Shown: positions 1 through 6,604 of the stretch, one piece after another
Layout of the letters: every line of letters starts with the position of its first letter
Numbering within the stretch: the stretch's first letter is position 1
Assembly: GCA_964430755.1 (NCBI GenBank)
Contig: CAYSFT010000050.1
Coordinates: 1-15,942 of the forward strand
Source of the DNA: Flemingiibacterium sp964430755
GTDB taxonomy: Bacteria > Bacillota > Clostridia > Oscillospirales > CAG-272
Reading direction: 5' to 3'
Length of the DNA: 15,942 nucleotides
Program-made: the position numbers and the translations under genes
Notes under the pieces: model-generated
Database searches by the model: none
Seen by the model: only the letters and a program-made list of their open reading frames with translations
What the model was told of the DNA's origin: nothing

Positions 1-335
1 AAAACTGCGCAGCTGGTGTCCATCCCTCTCGAATGATACGATGTTCGAAGCAGCGCACTTCGGGGAATTGCTTTCTTTCGCTTTTGGGCGCAAAAGTAAC
101 TTTTATCCCCGAAATATAAAGATACATTAAATCTCTTTGTATTGCGCTTCGAATTTCGCGTAACTCGAGGAGGATGGGACACCAGCTGGCGCAGGTTTCT
201 CACCCTCCTCGGACTCCTCCCGTCTTCCTTGCCTGCGCTTGATTCGCGCTCAACTCCGCCTGACGGCTCCGGATTCGCTTGGTCAGCTGTGACCGTTCGT
301 GACTTTTGTAGGGGGCGACGTCCTCGACGCCCCTC
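1..335. repeat. Intergenic repeat, family A, copy 1
   Basis: GC-rich non-coding DNA related to 4131-4335. Bases 228-303 match about 4233-4310 in the same orientation (shared blocks TTCGCGCTCAACTCCGC and GGCTCCGGATTCGCTT). Bases 26-58 are the reverse complement of 4145-4177 with 31 of 33 positions identical by eye. Bases 1-35 also form an imperfect inverted repeat with about 168-203 (GGTGTCCATCC against GGATGGGACACC), so the left part is a fold-back. A GGGGCG/CGCCCC hairpin lies at 312-333. An 80-residue open frame at 142-384 runs through the repeat. It has no recognisable domain and I do not regard it as a gene. The left boundary may lie outside the window. Confidence 0.6.
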
Positions 336-545
336 TTGCACCTTCATTGTTTCTTTTGCGCAGTTGCACTCGAATTTCTCGTAAATTCAAAACGTAACAC
401 TCCGAACCACGTAAAAATATTTATAATATTTTTAAAAATTCACACTATGTTTGTTGCTTTTAGAGCATAATAGGTGTAAAATTATAAATAATGAAATATA
501 TTCCCACGGCTGAATTAAGTCGAGAGAAGAAAGAGAGCAGTTAAT
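336..545. other. AT-rich leader upstream of the M16/lgt operon
   Basis: No gene is visible. After a short T-rich stretch the sequence becomes very AT-rich (about 410-500), as expected for a promoter region. It contains TATAAT-like hexamers (422-427, 466-471, 483-488), but none has a good -35 at 16-18 bp spacing, so no promoter is called. The bases before the first gene (about 522-540) are purine-rich and give only a weak ribosome site. Confidence 0.4.
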
Positions 546-1835
546 ATGAGCCTTGTCAAAAAGCATATCGCCGACGGCGTTAATTTAACTTATATCGAAA
601 CAGATAAATTCAAAACCGGAACACTGTCTGTAAATTTCATCGCACCACTTGACCGTGCAAGTGCGGCAAGAAACGCGCTTATCCCCAATATACTCATGCG
701 CGGCTCGAAGAAATATCCCAACATGGCAGAGATAAATAAAAAACTCGATTACCTCTATGCCTCAAGCCTTTCCGCGCGTAACATGAAACGCGGTGAAATG
801 CAGATATTCGGCATGGGCGCAGGTATGATCGACTCCGCTTACGCAATGAACGGCGAGGATATCACAGCCGAAGTGACCGATTTTGTCGGCGAAATCCTCT
901 TTAACCCGATTACAAACGGTAACGCCTTTGACACAGCGTACACCGAAAGTGAAAAAAGTAACTTAATTGACGCAATCAAGTCAAAGATCAACAACAAAAC
1001 CTATTACGCACGTCAGCGTTGTATACAGGAAATGTGCAAGAACGAACGTTTCGGACTCGACGAAACAGGTACAGTCGAAGACGTTGCAGCCTGCACGCCC
1101 GAAAACCTTTTCGCTCACTATAAAACCGCACTTGAAACCTATCCCGTCGAAATCTTCTTCGTCGGAAAATGTGACATTGATGCACTCGCAAAGAAGCTCG
1201 CGGAAATGTTCACAAAGCTCGACCGTAAGCCAATCGAAATCCCCAAAACGGAAGTCGTACGCTCCTGCGATAATCCTAAAAGCATCACTGAGGATATGCC
1301 CGTTAACCAGGGAAAGCTGACGATCGGCTTCCGTTCGGGAATAACCCTCGGCGATGACGATTATCCCGCACTTATGATGTTCAACGAGGTGTTTGGCGGC
1401 GGCGTTACCTCAAAGCTCTTCATGAACGTGCGCGAAAAGATGAGCCTTTGCTATTACTGCGCAAGTGCACCCGATGCAACAAAGGGACTTCTCACCGTCG
1501 CAAGCGGTATCGAGGTTGACAAACGTGACATCGCCGAAAAAGCTATATTCGATCAGCTCGAAGCAACACGTGCAGGAGAGCTCACCGATGAGGAAATAAC
1601 AAGCGCAAGAATGGGACTTGTTAACACCTACCGTGAGCTTGCAGACAGTGCAAGAGGACTCGAAACCTGGTATCTCGGCAGAGCACTTGCAGGTCTTTCC
1701 GATACGCCCGATGACGTTATAGCGGCACTGTCAAAGGTCACTCGTGACGATATAGTAGCTGCGGCGAAAAAAGCATCGCTCGATACGGTATATTTCCTTA
1801 ACGGTACGCTGAAAGGAGCCAACAAAAATGCTTAA
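546..1835 (+). CDS. ymfF: M16 peptidase-family protein, non-catalytic partner (YmfF-like)
   Basis: A 429-residue protein of the pitrilysin/insulinase (M16) fold. The place where the zinc motif HxxEH should sit reads ALIPNILMRG (about residue 43), so the zinc site is absent. The C-terminal half keeps the family's Arg/Tyr substrate-contact motif: R296 followed by Y303 and Y304, after a GGGVTSKLFMNV stretch. This pattern fits the non-catalytic subunit of an M16 heterodimer, and the next gene supplies the zinc site. In Bacillus subtilis the equivalent pair YmfF/YmfH (often written YfmF/YfmH in annotations) is linked to 5-aminopentanol modification of elongation factor EF-P. That role is transferred here by family and gene order only. 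The protein is cytoplasmic, with no signal peptide. The stop codon overlaps the next start by 8 nt, suggesting coupled translation. The ribosome site is weak. Confidence 0.85.
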   Translation: MSLVKKHIADGVNLTYIETDKFKTGTLSVNFIAPLDRASAARNALIPNILMRGSKKYPNMAEINKKLDYLYASSLSARNMKRGEMQIFGMGAGMIDSAYAMNGEDITAEVTDFVGEILFNPITNGNAFDTAYTESEKSNLIDAIKSKINNKTYYARQRCIQEMCKNERFGLDETGTVEDVAACTPENLFAHYKTALETYPVEIFFVGKCDIDALAKKLAEMFTKLDRKPIEIPKTEVVRSCDNPKSITEDMPVNQGKLTIGFRSGITLGDDDYPALMMFNEVFGGGVTSKLFMNVREKMSLCYYCASAPDATKGLLTVASGIEVDKRDIAEKAIFDQLEATRAGELTDEEITSARMGLVNTYRELADSARGLETWYLGRALAGLSDTPDDVIAALSKVTRDDIVAAAKKASLDTVYFLNGTLKGANKNA

Positions 1836-3129
1836 CGTCACAACCAAGAAAAGTGAATTTCTCAAAGAAGAATATTACACATACAAGCACAAAAGCGGAC
1901 TCGACGTTTACGTTTTTCCGAAAAAGCTTTCAACCTCGTATGCACTCTTTGCAACACGTTACGGCTCAATAGATTCAAAATTCAAGCTCGAGGGCGATAA
2001 GGACTTCACAGTCGTACCCGACGGTATCGCTCACTACCTTGAGCACAAGCTTTTCGAAAACCCGAACGGCGAAGATACCTTCACACGTTATGCAAAATAC
2101 GGCGCAAACGCAAACGCTTACACGGGCAACACCATGACTGCATACCTTTTTTCGTGCACCTCGAATTTCAAGGAGTCACTTGAAATACTGCTCGACTTTG
2201 TTTCAACCCCATACTTCACGCCCGAAACGGTGCAAAAGGAACAGGGCATAATCGCGCAGGAGATACGCATGTACGACGACCATCCCTCGCGAAAGCTCTA
2301 TCAGATGATGCTCGAAGCACTCTATGAAAAGCACAACGTCCGTATCAACGTGGCAGGCACGGTTGAATCCATCTCGCATATAACTGCGGATATTCTCTAC
2401 GAATGTTACCGTGTTTTCTATAACCTTTCGAATATGATGCTTATCGTTTGCGGCGATGTCAGCATTGACGAGGTGAACGAGGTCTGCGATAAGGTGTTAA
2501 AAGAACAAGCACCTGCAAATATCATCCGCGATTATCCCGAGGAAAAGGCGGAGGTATATCAGTCCCGAATCGAATGTGAAATGCAGGTTTCAAAACCGCT
2601 CTTTGCAATCGGCATCAAGGATGTTGATATTCCCGATGATCCTATGGCAAGAATGAAAAAATCCGCGGCGATGGATATTCTCAACGATGTGCTTTTCGGT
2701 AAGTCGGGCGAGTTTTATAACAAGCTCTACGAGGAGGGTATCATTTCAGGCTCGCTCGACGTCGGTTACGGCATCTGCAAGAGCTATGCAAACAACTCGA
2801 TCTTTGGCGAGGGCACAGATCCCGATGAGGTTTTTGACCGTTTCAAGGCGTGCGTCAACGATGCAAAGGAAAACGGCATCAGCCGCGAGGATTTTGAGCG
2901 TTCCAAGCGTGCACTTTACGCGGCAATGATACGTTGGTTTGACAGCACCGAGGATATCGCAAACAACTTCCTGCAATTTAAGCTCGACGACGGTGACCTT
3001 CTCGACTATGCGGACGCAATTGGGGGCGTGACATACGAGGACGCGACCGCACTTCTCGATGCGGCATACAAGGATGAATATTACACGCTCGCCGTGGTTA
3101 ATCCGCTCGGAACGGAGGAAGAAAAATGA
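1828..3129 (+). CDS. ymfH: M16 zinc metallopeptidase, catalytic partner (YmfH-like)
   Basis: A 433-residue M16-family protein with an intact inverted zinc motif HYLEH (H69, E72, H73) and a downstream glutamate, E145 in AQEIRMYDDHP, at the spacing expected for the third zinc ligand. It should be the active half of a heterodimer with the preceding protein, which lacks these residues. No signal peptide or membrane segment is evident, so it probably acts in the cytoplasm. The start is supported by GAAAGGAG at 1811-1818. The gene overlaps its upstream neighbour by 8 nt and its stop overlaps the lgt start in an ATGA, so the three genes are almost certainly one transcript. The homologous B. subtilis pair is tied to EF-P modification. 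The actual peptide substrate is unknown, and no efp or ymfI gene is visible nearby. Confidence 0.87.
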   Translation: MLNVTTKKSEFLKEEYYTYKHKSGLDVYVFPKKLSTSYALFATRYGSIDSKFKLEGDKDFTVVPDGIAHYLEHKLFENPNGEDTFTRYAKYGANANAYTGNTMTAYLFSCTSNFKESLEILLDFVSTPYFTPETVQKEQGIIAQEIRMYDDHPSRKLYQMMLEALYEKHNVRINVAGTVESISHITADILYECYRVFYNLSNMMLIVCGDVSIDEVNEVCDKVLKEQAPANIIRDYPEEKAEVYQSRIECEMQVSKPLFAIGIKDVDIPDDPMARMKKSAAMDILNDVLFGKSGEFYNKLYEEGIISGSLDVGYGICKSYANNSIFGEGTDPDEVFDRFKACVNDAKENGISREDFERSKRALYAAMIRWFDSTEDIANNFLQFKLDDGDLLDYADAIGGVTYEDATALLDAAYKDEYYTLAVVNPLGTEEEK

Positions 3130-4130
3130 TACCGTCATTTCTTTCAAACATCATCTCCTTTCCGGGACTCGGCATTGGCAATTTCAAGCTTGATCCGGTG
3201 GCGTTTGAGATACCGCTTCCGTGGACGGACGGCAAAACCCATCCGATCATGTGGTACGGAATCATCATAACGCTCGCAATGGTGATCGGTTTTATCATCG
3301 CACTTCGCAAAGCGAAATTCGAGGGAATCAGCACAGATAACGTGCTTGACCTCGCCGTTTATCTGATGATCGCCGCAATACTCGGTGCAAGACTTTACTA
3401 TGTAATCATGTCGCCCGGCGACTATCATTCCCTTTACGATGTCATTGCCATATGGGAAGGCGGACTTGCCATATACGGCGGAATCATCGCAGGTGCGCTT
3501 ACAATATTTATATATACAAGAATCAAAAAGATAAAAACGGCAAAGGTGCTTGACATCGCCGCCCCGGGACTTATAATCGGACAGGCTATCGGCCGCTGGG
3601 GCAATTTCTTCAATGCCGAGGCACACGGTACAGTCACCGAGCTTCCGTGGAGAATGGGCATTATTGAGGACGGCATCGGCACGATGCAGTACTATCACCC
3701 AACATTCCTTTACGAATCGCTTTGGAACGTAATCGGCTTCATTCTTATAATGACCTTCTATAAAAAGAAGAAATTTGACGGTCAGCCGACGCTATGGTAT
3801 CTTGTTTGGTACGGCTTCGGGCGCTTCTTCATCGAGGGACTGCGCACCGACAGCTTGTATCTTTTTGAATCGTTACTTGGCAGAACAGTACGCGTTTCAC
3901 AGCTTGTTGCGGCGATATGTGTACTCGGCGGCATTGCGGCGTTGATTGTGTTTGGCAGACGTGCCAAGGAACGCGCGATGGAAACTGAGGAATACGTATC
4001 CATCTGCGGCGAAAAAGAAGCCGATGACGATGCTCCGGCGTATGACGTTAAGCCTTCCGCTGAAGAAATAACCAAAGCTGAAGTTTCCAAGCAGACAGAG
4101 GTTGAAGATAGCGAAAGCGCAGAGGAGTGA
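3126..4130 (+). CDS. lgt: Prolipoprotein diacylglyceryl transferase Lgt
   Basis: An integral membrane enzyme that transfers diacylglycerol from phosphatidylglycerol to the lipobox cysteine of prelipoproteins, the first step of lipoprotein maturation. The 334-residue protein has several hydrophobic segments and the Lgt signature GRWGNFFNAEAHG starting at G156, with R157, N160 and N163 in the expected places. The GLAIYGGIIAG segment carries tyrosine where the E. coli enzyme has histidine (GLSFHGG, recalled from memory). Near the C-terminus there is the usual WYGFGRFFIEGLRTDSL block. The last 50 or so residues form an acidic, probably disordered cytoplasmic tail rich in Glu, Asp and Ser. Its start overlaps the ymfH stop (ATGA), with GGAGGAAG just upstream. 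The pairing with the M16 genes probably reflects co-expression rather than a shared pathway. Confidence 0.95.
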   Translation: MIPSFLSNIISFPGLGIGNFKLDPVAFEIPLPWTDGKTHPIMWYGIIITLAMVIGFIIALRKAKFEGISTDNVLDLAVYLMIAAILGARLYYVIMSPGDYHSLYDVIAIWEGGLAIYGGIIAGALTIFIYTRIKKIKTAKVLDIAAPGLIIGQAIGRWGNFFNAEAHGTVTELPWRMGIIEDGIGTMQYYHPTFLYESLWNVIGFILIMTFYKKKKFDGQPTLWYLVWYGFGRFFIEGLRTDSLYLFESLLGRTVRVSQLVAAICVLGGIAALIVFGRRAKERAMETEEYVSICGEKEADDDAPAYDVKPSAEEITKAEVSKQTEVEDSESAEE

Positions 4131-4335
4131 CACGGGTGTTCGAAGTGCGTTGCTTCGAACATCGTATCATTCGAGAAGGACGAACACCAACGCTGGCGCG
4201 AAGGTTTTCGCCCCTCTCGAGCTCTCCCCCTTTCCTTTGCCTGCGCTCGGTTCGCGCTCAACTCCGCTTTGCGGCTCCGGATTCGCTTTGTAGACTTCAA
4301 CCGTTCGTCCGCCGCCAGCTTCGTCGGCGGCTCTG
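4131..4335. repeat. Intergenic repeat, family A, copy 2
   Basis: It begins directly after the lgt stop codon. A 9-bp hairpin (TGTTCGAAG at 4137-4145 with CTTCGAACA at 4153-4161) opens the element. GGTGTTCG (4135-4142) could pair instead with CGAACACC (4181-4188). Bases 4145-4177 are the reverse complement of 26-58, while about 4233-4310 match 228-303 in direct orientation. The parts are therefore arranged differently in the two copies. It is not followed by a T-run, so it is not an obvious terminator. No coding sequence is visible. Confidence 0.6.
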
Positions 4336-4369
4336 ATACACTTTTTTCGTTTCGCTGCTTAAACTTACT

Positions 4370-4476
4370 CAAAGCCTTCCCCTGGGGGGAAGGTGGCACG
4401 CCAACGGCGTGACGGATGAGGGTATGCCTCGCTCTTTGGGAGAGGTGTCGAATGAAGTGAGACGGGGAGGGCTTTG
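4370..4476. repeat. REP/MITE-like element, family B, copy 1
   Basis: It begins CAAAGCCTTCCCC and ends GGGGAGGGCTTTG, an imperfect 13-bp terminal inverted repeat. It contains the module GGGGAAGGTGGCACGCC followed by GGCGTGACGGATGAGGG, which recurs at 9402-9457. From general knowledge, modules of this kind (CAAAGCCTTCCCC ... GACGGATGAGGG) are common dispersed intergenic repeats in gut Clostridia. No transposase is present, so if mobile it is non-autonomous. Confidence 0.65.
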
Positions 4477-4484
4477 TGCAGTAG

Positions 4485-4712
4485 ACGCCAAAGATGTGAT
4501 TATAGAAACGATAACCACTATTCGGTGCTTGGGATACCGAACGGAGGCGGAGGAGCCGGAGTGAGGCGGACCCCAACTACCGAGAGCGTTTTCGGAGGGT
4601 TTATGCGAACGACCTGTGAAGCGATAGCGTATATTAAAGTTTTTTGCCAGTACGCTTTTAGCATATCGCTTCGCGAATGCCTCAAAAAAGCCGCGTAATT
4701 CCCATATGCAAC
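4485..4712 (+). repeat. Intergenic repeat, family C, single arm before folD
   Basis: About 220 bp that aligns with the reverse complement of 12050-12249 and, for its second part, with 12404-12563 in direct orientation. The exact shared runs include a 14-nt block (4485-4498 against 12235-12248 reversed) and a 24-nt block (4627-4650 against 12086-12109 reversed). Other shared words are CGGAGGCGGAGGAGCCG and AAAAAAGCCGCGTAA. It ends about 25 bp before the folD ribosome site. It contains no coding sequence. The purine-rich GGAGGCGGAGGAG tract is part of the repeat and not a ribosome site. Confidence 0.7.
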
Positions 4713-4753
4713 CCCATATACACACCCACAAACACTCAAGGAGGACAAAACCA

Positions 4754-5602
4754 ATGGCCAACATTATCGACGGAAAGAAAATCGCATCCGAGGTACGCGC
4801 GGACATCGCGGCTGAATGTGCGGCACTTAAAGAAAAGGGTATCACACCCGGACTTGCCGTAATCATCGTCGGCGAGGATCCTGCGTCCAAGGTATACGTT
4901 AAGAATAAGAAGAAAGGCTGTGAGGAGGTCGGCTTTCACTCGGAGGTCTACGAGCTTCCCGAGGAAACCACCGAGGAGGAATTACTTGCTCTTGTTCACA
5001 AGCTGAACGGCGACGATAAGATTCACGGTATCCTTGTACAGCTTCCGCTTCCGAAGCACCTCAACGATGAGGTTATCATTCAGAATATTGATCCCAAAAA
5101 AGACGTTGACGCTTTCCATGAGATAAACGTCGGTAAGATAATGATCGGTAATCACGACTTTTTACCGTGTACACCTGCCGGCGTTATGGTACTGCTTGAG
5201 CGAAGCGGCATCGAGGTTTCGGGCAAGGAATGTGTCGTTGTCGGAAGAAGCAACATTGTCGGCAAGCCCCAGGCTATGCTCTTGCTCCACGCAAACGGAA
5301 CTGTAACCGTCTGCCATTCGAGAACCAAGGACCTCGCCGAGGTTACACGCCGCGCAGACATTCTCGTCGTTGCAATCGGCAAGGCGGACTTCATCACCGG
5401 CGACATGGTCAAAGAGGGCGCAGTCGTCATCGACGTCGGCATGAATCGCCGTGCGGACGGTAAGCTCACAGGTGACGTTGACTTCGCAAGCGTTGAGCCG
5501 AAAACATCGTATATAACGCCCGTCCCCGGCGGCGTTGGACCTATGACAATTACCATGCTTCTCTCCAACACATTGACCGCGGCAAAGAAGTCTGTCAAAT
5601 AA
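4754..5602 (+). CDS. folD: Bifunctional methylenetetrahydrofolate dehydrogenase/cyclohydrolase FolD
   Basis: It interconverts 5,10-methylene-, 5,10-methenyl- and 10-formyl-tetrahydrofolate in the cytoplasm, feeding purine, formyl-Met-tRNA and one-carbon metabolism. The 282-residue length is typical. Visible family motifs in order are the active-site segment YVKNKKKGCEEVGF, GILVQLPLPKHLN, DVDAFHEINVG, PCTPAGVMVLL, the nucleotide-binding VVGRSNIVGKP, and the C-terminal ITPVPGGVGPMTITMLL. The ATG at 4754 is chosen because AAGGAGG (4738-4744) lies 9 nt upstream and MANIIDGKKIA is the normal N-terminus. A longer frame from 4706 starts inside the upstream repeat. The gene is probably transcribed alone: a repeat block precedes it and a new promoter follows at 5660. 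No terminator is obvious after the stop. Confidence 0.96.
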   Translation: MANIIDGKKIASEVRADIAAECAALKEKGITPGLAVIIVGEDPASKVYVKNKKKGCEEVGFHSEVYELPEETTEEELLALVHKLNGDDKIHGILVQLPLPKHLNDEVIIQNIDPKKDVDAFHEINVGKIMIGNHDFLPCTPAGVMVLLERSGIEVSGKECVVVGRSNIVGKPQAMLLLHANGTVTVCHSRTKDLAEVTRRADILVVAIGKADFITGDMVKEGAVVIDVGMNRRADGKLTGDVDFASVEPKTSYITPVPGGVGPMTITMLLSNTLTAAKKSVK

Positions 5603-5653
5603 ATCACAAACCCACCAAAAATTACTGTTCTTTTTCGTGTTCGATGTGCAAAA

Positions 5654-5754
5654 GTAACATTGACAAATCACGTGAATTATGTTACAATATGTGATAGAGA
5701 TGTTAATTTTAACTCAAAAATGTGAATTTCTGCATAAAGTTAACATTTTCACAT
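5654..5754 (+). promoter_or_regulatory. Repeated ATGTTA half-sites: candidate operator cluster for the DeoR-type regulator
   Basis: Four copies of one heptamer surround the promoter: GTAACAT (5654-5660), ATGTTAC (5679-5685), ATGTTAA (5700-5706) and TTAACAT (5740-5746). The first two form an inverted pair spanning the -35 to -10 region and the last two form an inverted pair downstream. A second inverted pair, ATGTGAA (5720-5726) and TTCACAT (5748-5754), lies in the leader, and an 8-bp palindrome TCACGTGA (5668-5675) sits in the promoter spacer. DeoR-family proteins typically autoregulate from multiple sites that can loop DNA. Assignment to the adjacent regulator is inference. Confidence 0.5.
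5660..5688 (+). promoter_or_regulatory. Sigma-A promoter for the DeoR/2-oxoacid dehydrogenase operon
   Basis: TTGACA at 5660-5665 and TACAAT at 5683-5688 are separated by exactly 17 bp, close to the ideal vegetative promoter. The predicted start of transcription, near 5695, gives a leader of about 100 nt before the regulator's ATG at 5795. It is the only strong promoter seen between folD and the terminator at 12001, so it may drive the regulator and the E2, E3 and E1 genes. Confidence 0.8.
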
Positions 5755-5794
5755 AAAAAGCACCAACCGTTAAAACGAAAGGAGGCACATCAGC

Positions 5795-6562
5795 ATGAAC
5801 CCCTCTCGCAGAACAGTTATCAGAGAATTACTCGCCGAAAAACCGTTCATCGCGCTTAAAGAGCTTGAGGCGATCTTCCCCGAGGTTTCGAGCATGACGC
5901 TTCGTCGTGACATCGAATATTTCGAAAAGCAGGGCGAAGCCATCAAGGTGCGCGGCGGTGCACGATCAATGAAGTACATAACGACAACTATGGAGGATTC
6001 CTTCCATAAGCGACTCGGCGAAAACCTAAGCGCAAAGGAAAAGATCGCAAGACGTGCAATCGAGCTTATCGAAACAGGACGTTCCCTTTTCCTCGATTCC
6101 GGAACAACGGTACTGACACTCGCATCCCTGCTCCCCGACGAAAGACACACAATAATAACAACCGGCCCGAATGTCGCTCTTGAGCTTATCAAGAAGAAAA
6201 AGCCGATTGTAAATCTTGTCGGAGGCATGGTAAACCGCGACAATATTTCAATTCTCGGAAGTCAGGCGCTCCGTTTCCTTGAAGATATCAATATAGATAT
6301 CGCATTTATAGTGCCGTCGGGCTTCTCGCTCAAAAACGGACTTACGAGCGGTAACTATTCCGAATGTGAGCTTAAGCGTATGGTCATCGAAAAGGCACGG
6401 CAGGTCGTCGTCCTCGTTGACACCTCGAAGCTCGATCGGAGTCTGCCGTTCACCGTGTGCGGTCTCGATAAGATTCACACGATTGTTGCAAACGATTACC
6501 TGCCCGATGATATAACCGAAGCTGCCAAGGCGGCAGGCGTTAACATCATCATCGCGCAGTGA
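5795..6562 (+). CDS. DeoR-family transcriptional regulator
   Basis: A 255-residue protein with an N-terminal DeoR-type winged helix-turn-helix (about residues 5-58: RTVIRELLAEKPFIALKELEAIF, SSMTLRRDIEYFEKQG, VRGGARSM). A DeoR C-terminal sensor domain follows, with the family's DSGTT, TGPNVALEL, GGMVNRDN and SGFSLKNGLTSG blocks. Relatives sense phosphorylated sugars or related metabolites and usually repress a neighbouring catabolic operon. AAAGGAGG (5778-5785) sits 9 nt before the ATG. The gene lies 42 nt upstream of the E2 gene in the same direction, with no terminator between, and downstream of a promoter full of repeated half-sites. Control of itself and the dehydrogenase complex is therefore likely, but is inference. 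The effector cannot be read from the sequence. Confidence 0.88.
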   Translation: MNPSRRTVIRELLAEKPFIALKELEAIFPEVSSMTLRRDIEYFEKQGEAIKVRGGARSMKYITTTMEDSFHKRLGENLSAKEKIARRAIELIETGRSLFLDSGTTVLTLASLLPDERHTIITTGPNVALELIKKKKPIVNLVGGMVNRDNISILGSQALRFLEDINIDIAFIVPSGFSLKNGLTSGNYSECELKRMVIEKARQVVVLVDTSKLDRSLPFTVCGLDKIHTIVANDYLPDDITEAAKAAGVNIIIAQ

Positions 6563-6604
6563 TAATTTAAATTTATAATTAATTATGAAAGGAAGATATT
6601 AACC

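Noticed and set aside
142..384. 80-residue frame in the leader region
   Set aside because: It lies inside a repeat that recurs at 4131-4335, where the same frame is not kept, and it lacks a convincing domain.
3782..4576. 264-residue minus-strand frame across the lgt end and the repeats
   Set aside because: It runs through the lgt coding sequence and two repeat families. Its composition is Ser/Arg-rich with no family motifs.
4706..4753. N-terminal extension of FolD from an upstream ATG
   Set aside because: It has no ribosome site. It would translate the end of the repeat and the ribosome site of the true start, while MANIIDGKKIA is the expected N-terminus.
5720..5754. CRP-type site from TGTGA and TCACA words
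   Set aside because: The half-sites are separated by 23 nt, far from the 6-nt spacing of CRP sites. It is better treated as part of the local operator-like repeats.
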